Source of the DNA: Datisca glomerata
Taxonomy: Eukaryota > Streptophyta > Magnoliopsida > Cucurbitales > Datiscaceae
Direction of reading: 5' to 3'
NCBI GenBank assembly: GCA_003255025.1
Contig: QANY01009402.1
Location: 120,870-184,869 of the forward strand
Length of the DNA: 64,000 nucleotides
A model generated the notes under the pieces. The model worked only from the letters and a program-made list of their open reading frames with translations. It had not been told where the DNA came from and did not search any database. A program made the position numbers and the translations under genes. Of this stretch, positions 1-11,230 are shown one piece after another (position 1 is the first letter of the stretch; the number at the start of each line of letters is the position of its first letter).

Positions 1-1692
1 CTTATTGACTCAAAAAATGATGGTTCTTGGAGAATGTATGTGGATAGTAGGGTCATCAAGAAAATTACTCTCAGGTATCATTTTCCTATTCCTCACTTGA
101 ATGATTTATTAGGTTAGATTAGTGAAGCTACTGTGTTCACCAAATTTGATTTAAAAATTAGTTACTACCAGATTTGGGTTAGGCATGGGATGAGTGGAAA
201 ACAACTTTTAAAACTCGTGAAGGATTGTATGAGTGGTTCGTGATGCCCTTTGTGTTGTCTAATGCCTCTAGCACCTTTATGCGCGTGATGAATCAGTTGT
301 TGAGGCCTTTTATTGGTAGATTCAAGGTAGTATATTTTAATGATATTCTGATTTAGAGCACTAAGTATGTAGAACATCTACAAAATGTGAGAGAGGTTTA
401 AGTTGTGCTTTGTAGGGAACAATTTTATGCGGTAAAGAAGAAGTGCGTATTTATGTCCCCACTAGAGCTATTTTTGGGGTATGAGTTTCTGGAGATGGAT
501 TGCAGGTAGATGACGCTAAGGTCGAGGTAATGAAACAGTGACCAAGACAAAAAACAATTACGAAAGTCAGGATTTTTTAGGGCCTTGTTTCTTTTTATAT
601 ACGTTTTATCCCTCATTTCAACATTATAATTGCCATGATTACTGGTGGCATGAAGGGGAGTAAGTTTACATGGACTGATGATGCAGAATCAACATTTTTG
701 ATCGATTAAGGAACACCTTACCACTATACTGATTTTAGAGTTGCCAGATTTTACACAACCATTTGAGTTACACATCGACACTTTTAAGGTTGGGTTTGGA
801 GCAGTACTGAGTCAGAATTGTAGACCGGTGGCCTCTTCCAGTGAGAAGCTTTCCGGTGCAAAAATCAGATACAGTACATAAGACGTTGAGTTTATTCAGT
901 AGTACATGCTGTAAAATATTGGTGACATTACCTGTTTCAAAAGGAATTCGTATTGTAGACTGATCATGACTCTTTGAGGCACTTGCAATCATAGGAAAAG
1001 GTGTCCCCTAAACATGCAAGATGGGTTGCTTATTTAGAGAAATTCACTTTTGTGGCCAAACACAAGGCCGGGATAACGAATCAACTCTCAGATGCATTGA
1101 CTCGCAGGAGTAGCATTCTAGTTACTATGAAGGTTGAGGTACATGATTTTGATTTTTTTTATGATTTGCTTACTATTGATCCTTATATCTCTAGGGTTCT
1201 CCAAGATGTACAGACCAGAAAGAAAATTGATTTCATGTAACATGATGGATTTTGATTTAAGGGGAATTAAATTTGTATCCCAAATTGTAGCTTGTGATTG
1301 CAGATTATCATAGAACTTCATGGTGAAGGTCATGTTGGTAGGGATAGAACATTGCAATTGGTGCAGTCATCGTATTTTTGACGCGGCATGCGTAAGGAGA
1401 TAGAGAATTATGTGTAAAGGTGCAAGATTAGCCAAGTGTTTGAAGGTTCTTCCGCTAATGCAGGGTTATATATGTCTTTGTCAATTCGTTCTCTGCCTTA
1501 GGTGGATATTATTATGGATTTTGTGTTGGGGTTGCCTCGTACACAGTGAGGTAATGATTTTATCTATGTTGTTGTAGATCGCTTCTCTAAAATGGTTCAT
1601 TGTATTCCCTACAAGAATACTACCGATGTTGTTAATGTGGCACAATTATGTTTTCGTGAGATATATCGTCTACATGGGTCGCCTATTTCCAT
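1..1692 (+). pseudogene. Ty3/gypsy pol fragment: RT, RNase H and integrase, degenerate
   Basis: Three-frame reading gives a continuous Ty3/gypsy polyprotein broken by stops and frameshifts. Reverse transcriptase starts at base 1 with the block ending [11 protein letters not shown] and runs to about 560. The catalytic box near 330-350 reads YFND where the family has YxDD, so a catalytic aspartate is lost. RNase H follows (about 740-1080, FELHIDTF retaining the first aspartate). The integrase zinc region and core lie at about 1310-1690, with recognisable text such as GHVGRDRTL and VVDRFSKMVH. The start lies outside the window. The right end stops abruptly inside the integrase core, where a copia fragment begins. 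It belongs to the same family as the element at 5592-8228, because the RT text is nearly the same. No function is expected. Confidence 0.9.
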
Positions 1693-1719
1693 GGTTTTTG
1701 AAATAGGTTCTAAAGCCCC

Positions 1720-3530
1720 ATGAATTGCTGACAGTGGAGCAACTCATCATGTAGCAAATGACATTGGCAAGCTAAATATAGGGAATGAGTATTCGAAAAG
1801 TGATTCTGTTACTATAGCTCGTGGTAAGCAATTAAATATCACACACGTTGGTTTTATCCCTTAAATCTCAAATACGTGGTTAGAGTTCTTAAAATCACTA
1901 AAAATCTCATGAGTATCTCTAAAATATGTCAAGACAATTCTGTAGTTGTTGAATTTTACTCTTCTTTATGTCTTGTGAAAGATCTTCTCATAATGACTAT
2001 CTTGCTCAAATGGAGGTTTAAAGAAGGATTGTACGAGCTCATTGTACCTGACAAGAGTAAAGGAACTACACTGGCATGTCATCTCTACCTACATAATGAT
2101 ATAAATCCTACTTTTTTCTTTTAATTCCCTTATAAATAGAGCTGTTTCAAATTCCAAAAGTGTATTCCGTTGTACTTCTCAACTTTTCCATTTTCCAAAC
2201 TCTGGCTCTAAGAATGTAATCTTCAGAAAACATCAATGCAATTAACCTTTTTCCTTGCTTGAGCCTAATATGTTTTCTCCTTCTGTTTTACTGAGTGATT
2301 CTCCCAATACTTTGCTCTATGGCATAACAAGCTTGGACACCCATAAAAAGGGTCACTAACCTAATCCGACATCAACTGAATCTTCCTGTAAGCACTAGTT
2401 ACAATTCCATTTGCTTAGCTTGTCGACAAGGTAAGAGTCATAGACAGTCTTACTCGAGTTCACAAAGTAGAACCTCTCATCCTTTAAAGTTAATCCACAC
2501 TGATCTTTGGGGACCTACACCTCTTACTTCAAATGTGTATAGGTATTACATAATCTTTGTGGATGATTTAACTAGATTTACATGGTTGTATCATCTCAAA
2601 CTCAAATCTGAAGCTTTCACAGTCTTTAAATACTTCAAGAGTATAGTTGAAAACCAACTAGGTTACAAAATTAAGACTATTCAGTCTGACTAGGGGTGAG
2701 TATAGGAATTTTAGTGCCTTTTTATAGTCTTGTGGGATTAACTTTAGGCACCCATGCCCCCACAATCACCATCAAAATGGTGTTGTTGAGAGGAAGCACA
2801 AACACCTTGTAGAAATAGGTCTCACCCTTCTATCACAAGCTTCCATGCCTCTCAAGCACTGGTGGAATGCTATTCACCCTGCTCTTTACCTTATTAATAG
2901 ACTTCCTTCAGAAGTACTTTCGCACAAGTCACCATATCAAGTTCATCACAATCGCAGTCCAGATTATAGATTTCTTAAAGTCTTTGGTTGGTTATGCTTT
3001 CCTCACTTAAGAGCTTACAATCAGCATAAACTTGACTTTAGGTCCCCACTATGTGTTTTTTGGATTTTCTTCAGCTCCTAAAGGATACATGTGCATACAT
3101 TCTAATGGGTAAGTGTTTACTGCTATTATTATTGTTTTTATTATAATTGTTTTCCTTTTAAGAACAATTTTCAATCTGTTTCTTCATCTAATTCAAATCA
3201 TGTTTTATCTGCACCTGCTCGATTGTTCCATGCCGTACTGATGTTCACTCTGCTCAGGAAAATTATGCTCCAACTGGTGCCATCTCTAGAGACTCCTATG
3301 TAAGTGATAGCCTACCTTTTTCTCCTTCACTGTATCCTATTTTACCTCATTCTATTGTCTTACCTAATTCTACAGGTGATCATTTTCATGCTAATCCCAG
3401 TGTTCAAAATCCACCCTTTAGGAACACAGCTACCTTAAATACTCATCCCATTTTAACCAGGACGAAATTAGGTATTTTCAAACCAAAGACCTTAGCTGCA
3501 ACTCTAGAACAAATTGGGCCTAAAAAATCG
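1720..3530 (+). pseudogene. Ty1/copia polyprotein fragment: protease and integrase
   Basis: The fragment opens in the copia protease, with the active-site text ADSGATHH at about 1727-1750 and the D-S-G triad intact. The best open stretch is 1876-2124. An integrase core follows: HTDLWGP near 2495 (first catalytic Asp), IQSD near 2685 (second Asp, followed by a stop) and NGVVERKH near 2775 (Glu). The stretch 2845-3081 is open and continues the integrase C-terminal part (KVFGWLCFPHLR). The tail at 3430-3530 matches the linker before copia RT (HPILTRTKLGIFKPK). RT and RNase H are absent and both LTRs are missing. Several stops and frameshifts make it inactive. It is fused in the same orientation to the preceding gypsy fragment. 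Confidence 0.88.
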
Positions 3531-3547
3531 TTACCCATTTTCAAACT

Positions 3548-4154
3548 AAACAAATGGAGCCATTAAAGCTCACTGACTGAACATGAAAAAAAAATTGAAC
3601 TCAAGGAAGATAACTTATTTGTTGGAGCCAATTGATGGAACTAGATCTGGGATTTATGAAACTGCACTAATAGATTGGGCCTTAAAAATCTACACATGTA
3701 GAAGAAAATTAATATAAGGCAAGGACAAGAATGAAGCAATAAAATCACCACAAAAACTAGATTTTGGTGAAAAATTATTAGAAAAAAATCTCACAACGAG
3801 AAGAAGATCAAACTGAAAAAGAGATCTTAATTGTATTTCTTTGGCAAGAGAAAACACGAAATACAAAGATGATCAAGGAAAGAAGGAAAGAAGGAAAGAA
3901 TAGGGAAAAGAGAGGAGCAACTGGAGTTAGGAAAGAAAAAATTACAATAGTCTTAGCCAGTTTCATATATTGGTAAGGAGATAAAACCAAACACTTAAAG
4001 TCTTTCTCACCAACCCATCCTATCTTTCTGCACTTGTCCTGCATATAAAACTCCTTAGGACATGGAATCTAAACACCAAAACACAAAATCCCATTGAACT
4101 TTGAAAACAATTTCGTTTCAATTCTATACCTTAAGTTGTCGATCGTCTAACACA
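3548..4154 (+). promoter_or_regulatory. Upstream region of PELPK-like copy 1, with TATA box
   Basis: This stretch aligns with 43813-44228 and 59010-59604, the upstream regions of the other PELPK-like copies, so it is ancestral host sequence that moved with the gene. A TATAAA box lies at 4044-4049, about 105 bases before the ATG. The boundary with the copia fragment lies near 3530-3548. Confidence 0.65.
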
Positions 4155-4432
4155 ATGGCTAACCACCACAAGCGTGCCTTCATCTTGCCACTTCTACTTT
4201 TCAATACATTGGCTTCGATGAGTGGAACCATCGTGGGGGTAAAGACATACTACCTTTTGGAGAAACCTATGTTTGAGGTGCCTTAAATTCCAAAGATAGA
4301 AATACCAACTTTATCAAAGTTGGAGCTGCCTACACTTCCTAAGCCTGAATTACCTGCGTTGCGTCATTTACAACTTTTGGCTAAACCTGAATTGCCAACT
4401 GAACCAAACCATGAATTACTAGTACTCTTTCT
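4155..4432 (+). pseudogene. PELPK-like secreted proline-rich protein, copy 1, decayed
   Basis: The ATG at 4155 starts a peptide beginning MANHHKRAFILPLLLFNTLA, a hydrophobic secretion signal almost the same as in the intact gene at 59605. A TAA stop at 4284-4286 ends the frame 43 codons later, just where the PELP repeats should start. Past the stop the same frame still reads repeat text (LPTLPKPELP) to about 4425. The coding sequence then jumps straight into the 3' untranslated sequence (compare 5433 onward), so the C-terminal part is deleted. The family is known in Arabidopsis as PELPK, small cell-wall-directed proteins; that role is family knowledge. This copy cannot make the mature protein. 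It is tandem with copy 2. Confidence 0.8.
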
Positions 4433-4886
4433 TTCTTACCTCATATATATATATATATATCAATGTTTACATATGAATGCTTCCCCTAGTGTATGATTTA
4501 ATTATTTCAATTTCATGTTAATTTATCCATGTTGATACAAGAAATGGTAGAGAAAGATAAAATGGGGAAAAGCAATATCAGAAGCACATGACAGGTCAAC
4601 TTCTCTTGGACGTAACTTTTGAATTTATGGAACTAATGGATTGTGCCACACGCAAGTCAACTTTCAGAGGGCATATTTTTTTGAAATGCTAGTTTCATAT
4701 ATTGTTAAGGAGATAAAACCCAACACTTGGAAGCCTTTCTCACTAACCCATCCTATCTTTATGCACTTCTCCTGCATACAAAACTCCTTAGGACATGGAA
4801 TCTAACACCAAAACACAAAATCCCATTGAACTTTGAAAACAATTTCGTTTCAATACTATACCTTTAGTTGTCGATCGTCTCCCACA
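4433..4886 (+). other. Spacer between PELPK-like copies: 3' flank, LTR remnant, promoter of copy 2
   Basis: A TA-repeat and 3' flank (4433-4590) align with the flank after copy 2 (5450-5590) and after 44690. Bases 4608-4674 align with part of the gypsy LTR at 5592-5956, showing a deleted LTR here too. From about 4690 the upstream region of copy 2 starts. Its TATA position reads TACAAA (about 4777-4782) where the other copies have TATAAA, so the promoter is probably weakened. Confidence 0.6.
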
Positions 4887-5375
4887 ATGGCTAACCACCA
4901 CCAGCGTGCCTTCATCTTGCCACTTCTACTTTTCAATACATTGGCTTCGATGAGTGAAGCCATCATGGGGGTAAGGACACGTGACCTTTTGGAGAACCCT
5001 CTGCCTGAGGTGCCAAAATTTAAAAGCTAGATACCAACTTTACCAAAGCCGGAGCTGCCTACACTTCCTAAGCTTGAATTACCAGCATTGCCTCATTTCC
5101 CACTTTTGGCTAAACCTGAATTGCCAACTAAACCAAACCATGAATTACCAAAATTGCCTTAATTGCCACACCTCCCTGAGCTTCTTAAGCTCACATCACC
5201 TACCATCACATCTATCACAAAGGACATTCCAATACCTTCATTCAACCTATCTCACTCAACCACTACTCCAGGAATCTCATATCTTTCTACGTCTCTCTTG
5301 CAATGCTCTAAAACTAATCTGTTAATTATTTGTATTTGTACTTTTGCATTCATTTCGTTATTTAGTTATTATTAA
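4887..5375 (+). pseudogene. PELPK-like secreted proline-rich protein, copy 2, decayed
   Basis: The ATG at 4887 gives a signal peptide beginning MANHHQRAFILPLLLFNTLA, followed by the linker TRDLLENPLPEVP. A TAG at 5028-5030 and a TAA at about 5160 interrupt the repeat domain. Between and after them the frame still encodes proline-rich repeats of the PELP and LPKLP type and the conserved tail SFNLSHSTTTP. The normal stop after the TTTP tail is lost (CCA GGA replaces CCT TGA), so the frame runs on to 5375 through what is untranslated sequence in the intact copy. With two stops and a mutated TATA box it is a pseudogene. It arose by tandem duplication with copy 1. Confidence 0.8.
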
Positions 5376-5591
5376 TCTATTCTGTACTTTCAGCGTTCAG
5401 GGTCTCGCCACTCACGCTAGAGTGATTCTATTGTAGTACTCTTTCTTCTTTACCTCATATATATATATGAATGTTGTGAATGCTTCCCCCTACTATATGA
5501 TTTGACTATTGTGTTTCAATATCATGCTAATTCAACCATGCTGATACAAGAAATGGTAGGGAAAGATAAAAGAGGGAAAAACGATATCGGA

Positions 5592-5956
5592 TGTAGCCAA
5601 TTAACATTCCAAAATAAGAAAAAGATCATTATTTGATGTGGACGGTGCAACTTTGAAATTTTTTGAGCTAATGGATCGTGGCACGTGCATGTCAACTTCT
5701 AGAGAGCATAACTTTTGACTCGGGTTGATTCACGTGGCCTGTAAGATATCAAATAAAAGCTTATTAAAAGATCTACATGTGTGACTTGATTTAAATATAG
5801 CAGCCTAGTTTCGGTACTCTTTTTCAATCAACTAAATTGTTACTTAAATCTTGATATTCTTAGGATTCAATACGTTTTGGAAGATCAATTGTTGGTAATC
5901 ATGCGCGATTCAACAATTTTTGATATTTTTGGGGTTTTGTCAAGACTTATGCTACA
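5592..5956 (+). repeat. Ty3/gypsy 5' LTR
   Basis: A 365-bp LTR starts TGTAGC and ends GCTACA, a 6-bp terminal inverted repeat with the canonical TG...CA ends. A primer-binding site follows five bases later. The LTR interrupts the 3' flank of PELPK-like copy 2. The matching 3' LTR is not in the window. Confidence 0.8.
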
Positions 5957-5961
5957 TCAGT

Positions 5962-5973
5962 TGGTATCAGAGC
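5962..5973 (+). promoter_or_regulatory. Primer-binding site of the gypsy element
   Basis: TGGTATCAGAGC is the classical plant retrotransposon primer-binding site complementary to the 3' end of initiator methionine tRNA. It lies directly downstream of the LTR and fixes the element's orientation. Confidence 0.85.
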
Positions 5974-5992
5974 TAAAACTAATCTATATTAT

Positions 5993-8228
5993 TCAAGCCA
6001 CCGCGATGAAATCAACAGCAAAAGTAGTGAGCCGAGGAGGTTTATGAGCGTGATGATTGTGTTCAGTTAGAACATCGAATCGAGCATATTTTAGACCAAC
6101 GAATGAAATGGATTTTGGAACAGTTAACCGAGAGGATGGATAATATGTTGGGAAATCATTATAGAAGGAATACGCCTGAACCACAAAATTCAAATAGGTA
6201 GGGAGATCGACTAGCTGATGCAGATGGGGAAGAAGAAGAACAATACTATGAGGACATTCCACAGATTTTTCGTAGGAGGTAGAGAATCCTAGCAAAAGAG
6301 GACAATAGGCGGTTGAAGGCTGGTATGGGGACTGAAATACCAGAATTTCAGGGCAGTCTTCTGGCTAAAGAGTTCCTTGATTGTTTGGTGACTGTTGAGG
6401 AGATTTTAGAGTTCGAAAGGGTGCCAAAACATAAACAAGTACCTTAAATGATGATTAGATTATGTAGGAAGGTTACGACATTGTGGTAGCAATCGAAGCT
6501 ATCTCATAATAGGTTGGGTGAATAAAAAATTTCTTCCTGTGAAAAGATTAAGAAACATATGCGAGCTGCATTTTTGCCTTATAATTATCCTCAGATTTTA
6601 TACCAAAGGTTGCAGAATTCAAAGCAGGGTTCGAGATTAATGGATGATTATACTACTAAATTTTACCAATTGATGGCCATAAATGAAATCCATGAAACAG
6701 AGGAGCAGTTGGTGGCGTGATACATTGGGTGGTTGAGGGTTCAGATTTAGGATACCCTTAACATGTTCGATCATGTGTCTGTGTTAGAGGCACATCAGGG
6801 AGCCTTGATGGTGGAGAAACAATCGTTCCATGCTAACGGTGGTAGTGGATTTAGTGGCTCCAGTAATGCTAATAGGGTGGCACGAGTAATAAGGCTGTTG
6901 GAAGTGAGTTGAACAAAGGTGCGGGCAGTAGTACCATGAAGTGTTTCTCTTGTGGTGTACCTGGGCATAGACAGTCTGATTGTAAAAAAGCTGGTAAGAG
7001 GGTACTATTTCTTGAAACGGATGAAGGTGACGATGAGGATGCATAAAATTTTGAACATCTAAGTTTCGACGAAGAACAACAAGATGATGAGAAGGTTGTT
7101 ATAGGTGACATGGGGATTGCATTGGTTGTTAGGAGATCGTACTTGACGCGTAAAAGAGTACTTGAGGATAACTAGTTGAGGAGTAATATTTTCTAGTCTA
7201 CATGTACCATCTTGGGCAAGGTGTATCGTTTCGTGATTGACCCTGGTAGTTTCGAGAATATAATTTCAGAAAAGGCGGTATAGAAGTTGAATATTATGAC
7301 CAAAAAACATCTCAAGCCTTACAAACTAGCATGGCTTAAGAAATGTGGTGAGGTAACAGCTTTTAAACGTGTTCTTGCTACATTTTATATTGGAGTAAAA
7401 TATAGAGATGATGTTTGGTGTTATGTGGTGACCATGGATGCTTGTCATTTGTTACAGGGTCAACCTTGGGAGTATGATCGAAATGTGGCCCATGACGGGC
7501 TAGCTAATACTTACAGCTTTATGTTTGAAGGGATTAAAATTATGCTGGTGCACAATAAACCAATAGATAAATCCCTAGCTGCATGGACTAGTACAAATTT
7601 ATTATCATTGGCTCAAGTAGTTGCAGGATTCAGAGACAGTATTTGTGTTGATTGAAAAAGGGGCTGCAAAGTCAATAACAGTTTCGGATGCGGTGGCTCA
7701 TTTGTTGGCAAAATTTTCCTCTGTGTTTCAAGATGAATTACGAGATGGATTACCACCACTATGTGATATACAACACCACATAGATCTGGTTCAAAGTGCA
7801 ACTTTTCCTTACAGGCTGCACTGTAGGATGAGTCTTAGTGAGCATGAGGCTGTATAGACAGGTCAAGGAGTTGTTAGCAAAGGGACATAATAGAGAGCGT
7901 ATGAGCCCATGTACTGTACCAGCCTTATTGACGCCCAAGAAAGATGGTTCTTGGTGAATGTGTGTGGATAGTAGGGCCATCAATAAAATTACTATCATGA
8001 ATCGGTTTTCTATTACCGCTTACATGATTTATTACATCATATATGTGGAGCTACTGTGTTCACCCAACTTGATTTAATGAATGGTTACTACCATATCAGG
8101 GTTAGGCCTGGGGATGATTGGAAAAATACTTTTAAAACTCGTGAGTGGTTGTATGAGTTGTTCATGATGCCCTTTGTGTTGTCCAATGCCCCTAGAAAAT
8201 TTATGCGCGTGATGAATCAGTTGTTAAA
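5993..8228 (+). pseudogene. Ty3/gypsy gag-protease-RT, 3'-truncated
   Basis: The gag region (about 5993-7040) is full of stops. It ends in a clear zinc knuckle at 6942-6983 with C-X2-C-X4-H-X4-C spacing (CFSCGVPGHRQSDC). The retropepsin region follows at about 7200-7560, with the active-site text VIDPGSFENI (Asp codon at 7239) and the downstream block MDACHLLQGQPW. Bases 7287-7655 are uninterrupted. A linker (LPPLCDIQHHIDL) leads into RT at about 7925, whose best open part is 8056-8310 ([20 protein letters not shown]). RT stops at about 8228, before the YxDD box, where another repeat joins. RNase H, integrase and 3' LTR are missing, so the element is dead. It is the same family as 1-1692 and as the minus-strand fragments in units A, B and C. 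Confidence 0.9.
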
Positions 8229-8570
8229 ATGGAGGAGAAGACCTCGTTTTATAGATGACATGAGGGGGACCACTGTAACTAAGCCCTTGATTAGTTACAG
8301 GATCACTTAACCAAGTATATTACCTCAATTAATCGTGCTGAGGTGGAAAGGCGAAGATCTCAAGCGTGCTGAACGATGAACACTACATGGGTCTCGTAGA
8401 GTGGTCGTGATCCAGGATGACTTTGGGTGGATGCACCTAGTTGGGCTCAGGGGCAGCATCTAGCCATAGTCTCCTCTCAAAGGGAGCTCTTAAGACTAAA
8501 CCCTCTTCCTAATGTGAGAAGGTAGCACACTCTTAGTATTTAAAGTGATCATATTGGAGGAGGTATGTCC
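8229..8570 (-). repeat. Fragment of the family W gypsy LTR
   Basis: This stretch aligns with 13147-13488, 33640-33960, 38670-38990 and 50769-51010. In those places it is part of the LTR of the minus-strand gag elements (family W). It joins the truncated RT directly at about 8228, so insertion or recombination cut the gypsy element. Bases 8571-8774 hold nothing I recognise. Confidence 0.65.
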
Positions 8571-8774
8571 TTTCAAATATGGCGTAACCTCACCCCTAAT
8601 CATACCAGAACATAGCCTCTCAAGCATTCTCATGCAACCATATGTCCACTCAAGTATTTGTCACTTGACATAGTGGTTTGTGAAGTGATAACATATTGTA
8701 GTATTATAACAATATGTTTATCTAAAGTGTGTGATTGTTGTTCCCATGTTGTGGTACAAAGGTGATTCAGGAAC

Positions 8775-8965
8775 CTCATGGTGTCACCATAGGTGTCACC
8801 ATGGGAGCGGCACCCCCATGGGAGCGGCACCCCCATGGGAGCAGCACCCCCATGGGTGTCGCCATGGGGCGACATCCCCATGGAGGCGGCACCCCCATGG
8901 TGTCGGATAGGGGCGGCACCCATAGGGGATTTCTCATCAAGCCATCATGGCATCCCTATGGGGGC
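8775..8965. repeat. GC-rich 17-bp minisatellite
   Basis: Degenerate tandem copies of a unit like ATGGGAGCGGCACCCCC, each joined across a CCATGG palindrome. The G-run and C-run within a unit can pair. Open frames on both strands here are by-products of the repeat. Confidence 0.85.
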
Positions 8966-10499
8966 GGTGTCCAGTGAGGGTCTTACTTTGCTGCGAGTCA
9001 ATGCTGGCGATGTAAACTCTCATGTACATTTAGCTCCTTGTGCAAGTACGATGCAAAGTCATCGGGCTTGTACACAATTTCTTCAATATAGTAATCGATT
9101 GTAATATCATAGCCCCCGGTCTTTTGATTACCTCCAGTTAGTAATATATATGCAAAGAGACTCTGCAATGACACTTAATCCTTATTGTGTATGTGTATAC
9201 ATATATTTTCCATATATCATGATTTGCTGCATTGATGAGGTGTTCGTTCATATTCGAGTATGACGAACTTGGACAAATTTCATAGTGTTTAAATTTCAAA
9301 AAAAATCAAAATTTGGGAATATGGAGAGTTCCCTTCTCTCCATATTAAAGAGTTTCATTCACTCTCTTATTATTTCATTATCTCCCCTTCCTTTTTATAA
9401 GATAAGTCAAGGAATTAGGGAGTGGATGACAAGCACGCTTGAGAGTGCTCGGTGATGATTAGAGTTCAGATTTGTGAAGACTTGCACGGCTTCGAGAATT
9501 ATTCCATGCCTTCTAGCACTTTCGACCGTGGTCAGAGTCATAGTGTTGCAAACATTTTTGTCAATTACTACCCAGGGAGTGTTCATCTCAATGACAAGAT
9601 TTTCGTATTCATCAAAACAAGCAGCACGCTACACGATTCTATTCTCCACCATTTTGAGTTTCAATTTTTTCAAAAAAATTCAAAATGCCTCCCTATAGGA
9701 TAAATTTCAATTTGTCTCCCTCAAAGAGAATGAACAACACACCTCTCCTATAGCGCATTCACAGTACGCCTTCCCCATGGAGAAAATTCAACATGCCTCC
9801 CCTTTAGAATTTTTTTTTCAATTTTCCTCAAAGACAACGAAAAACACACTCCCTTGTATGGAATTCGCAATACCCCTCTCTCATGGAGAAAATTCAACAA
9901 GCCTCCCGCATAGGTCAATTTTCCTCCCTCAAAGAAAACAAACAACACAACTTAAATACATAGCTTCGTATGTGGAATGTTGGCTCACTATCCCTTTTTT
10001 GTATATGTATCATCTACATGCTTATTGTCTTATAATCAATGAGTAGTAATATCGTCATGAGTGCGCTTGGAGGGACTGTGTGTGGTCATCATAGTATATT
10101 TTGTCCACCCGTTAACTCCCCCAGAGAATGTTCTTCGTAGAGGTACGAGAGCCGATTCATGACTCTAGGTGTGTATGGGGTGTGTGAATTTCACCATTGG
10201 GATATTAGGCACACAAATGAATTTTCTGACATGTGTTCTTCTGATAGGCGCGAGGGTCCGTTCGCGACGCTAGGATGATAGGGCAATGTGAGTGTCTAAG
10301 TGATGCGCCAAGCGTGAGGGTCTAAGTGATGCATTACAAGTGTTCCCAAATACATACACTAAATCTTACGCACTGCATCAAGCATGGTAATTTTGTTTTT
10401 GCTATCACATATGCCCTTAAAAGCAGGCGTGAATACCTATGTATCACACCAAGCATGAAAATTTCATTTTTTTTTTATCTTGGGTGTTCTCGAAGAGTG
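8966..10499. other. Unassigned repeat-like sequence
   Basis: No coding homology was seen on either strand. Bases 9300-9360 contain a hairpin-like pair around the word ATATGGAGAG. Bases 9690-9950 hold loose copies of a roughly 60-bp phrase built on ATGGAGAAAATTCAACA and CCTCCC, perhaps a distant relative of the minisatellite that follows. The texture suggests old LTR or untranslated retrotransposon sequence. Confidence 0.35.
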
Positions 10500-11230
10500 G
10501 GCATGGTCAAAATCCCTCTCATAGGGAATTCACCAAATGCCTATGCCATAACATATTCACCAAGTTCCTTCATCGTAAAAAATATCACAAGCAATCTATA
10601 TCATAGAAAATTCACAAAGTGCCTACGCCGAGAAATCCATAAATTACCTACGCCATAGTAAATCCACAAGTGCCTCTTCTATAGCAGATGCACAAGGCGC
10701 ATTTACCATGGGACATCCTTAACGTGCCTCTCATAGGGAATTCACCAAGTGCTTACGGCATAAGAAATTCACCAAGTGCTTATGCCATAAGAAATTCACC
10801 AAGTGCTTTCATCATAGAGAATTCACAGAGTGTAAAATATAAAATCCATAAACTGCCTATACAATAAGAAATCCACAAATTCTCTACGTCGTAGTAAATC
10901 TAAAAAATGTCTCTATTGTATGAGATGTACAAACCATCTTTCCCATATGAATCCTTTGAGTGCCTCTGCTAAGGAAATCCTTAATGAGCCTTTGCCAAAG
11001 GAAATGCACCAAGAGCCTACGCCAAATAAAATTCACAATGGGCATTTGACATTAAAAATTCACAAAGTGCATTCGCCGTAAGAACTCCTTTAAAATGCCT
11101 ATGCCATAGAAAATTTCCAAGGTGTCTCTACCATAAGAAATCCCCATAAGCCTATACTGTAGGAAACTCCCCAAGTCCCTCTACCATATGAGATGCACAA
11201 AGAGCCTTTGTTGTAGAAAATCTCAAACAC
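10500..11230. repeat. Degenerate 27-bp minisatellite, W1 copy
   Basis: Many imperfect repeats of a roughly 27-bp phrase containing GAAATTCACCAAGTGC and a C(C/T)ATA word. It is the longest of four such arrays in the window; the others are near 28076, 45921 and 61366. All lie next to the 3' side of a minus-strand family W gag. Confidence 0.85.

Noticed and set aside
8735..9104. Open frames rich in His, Pro and Gly
   Set aside because: They are by-products of the 17-bp minisatellite.
10500..11230. Possible CRISPR-like array
   Set aside because: Units are degenerate, there are no unique spacers of constant length, and the context is a plant retrotransposon. It is a minisatellite.
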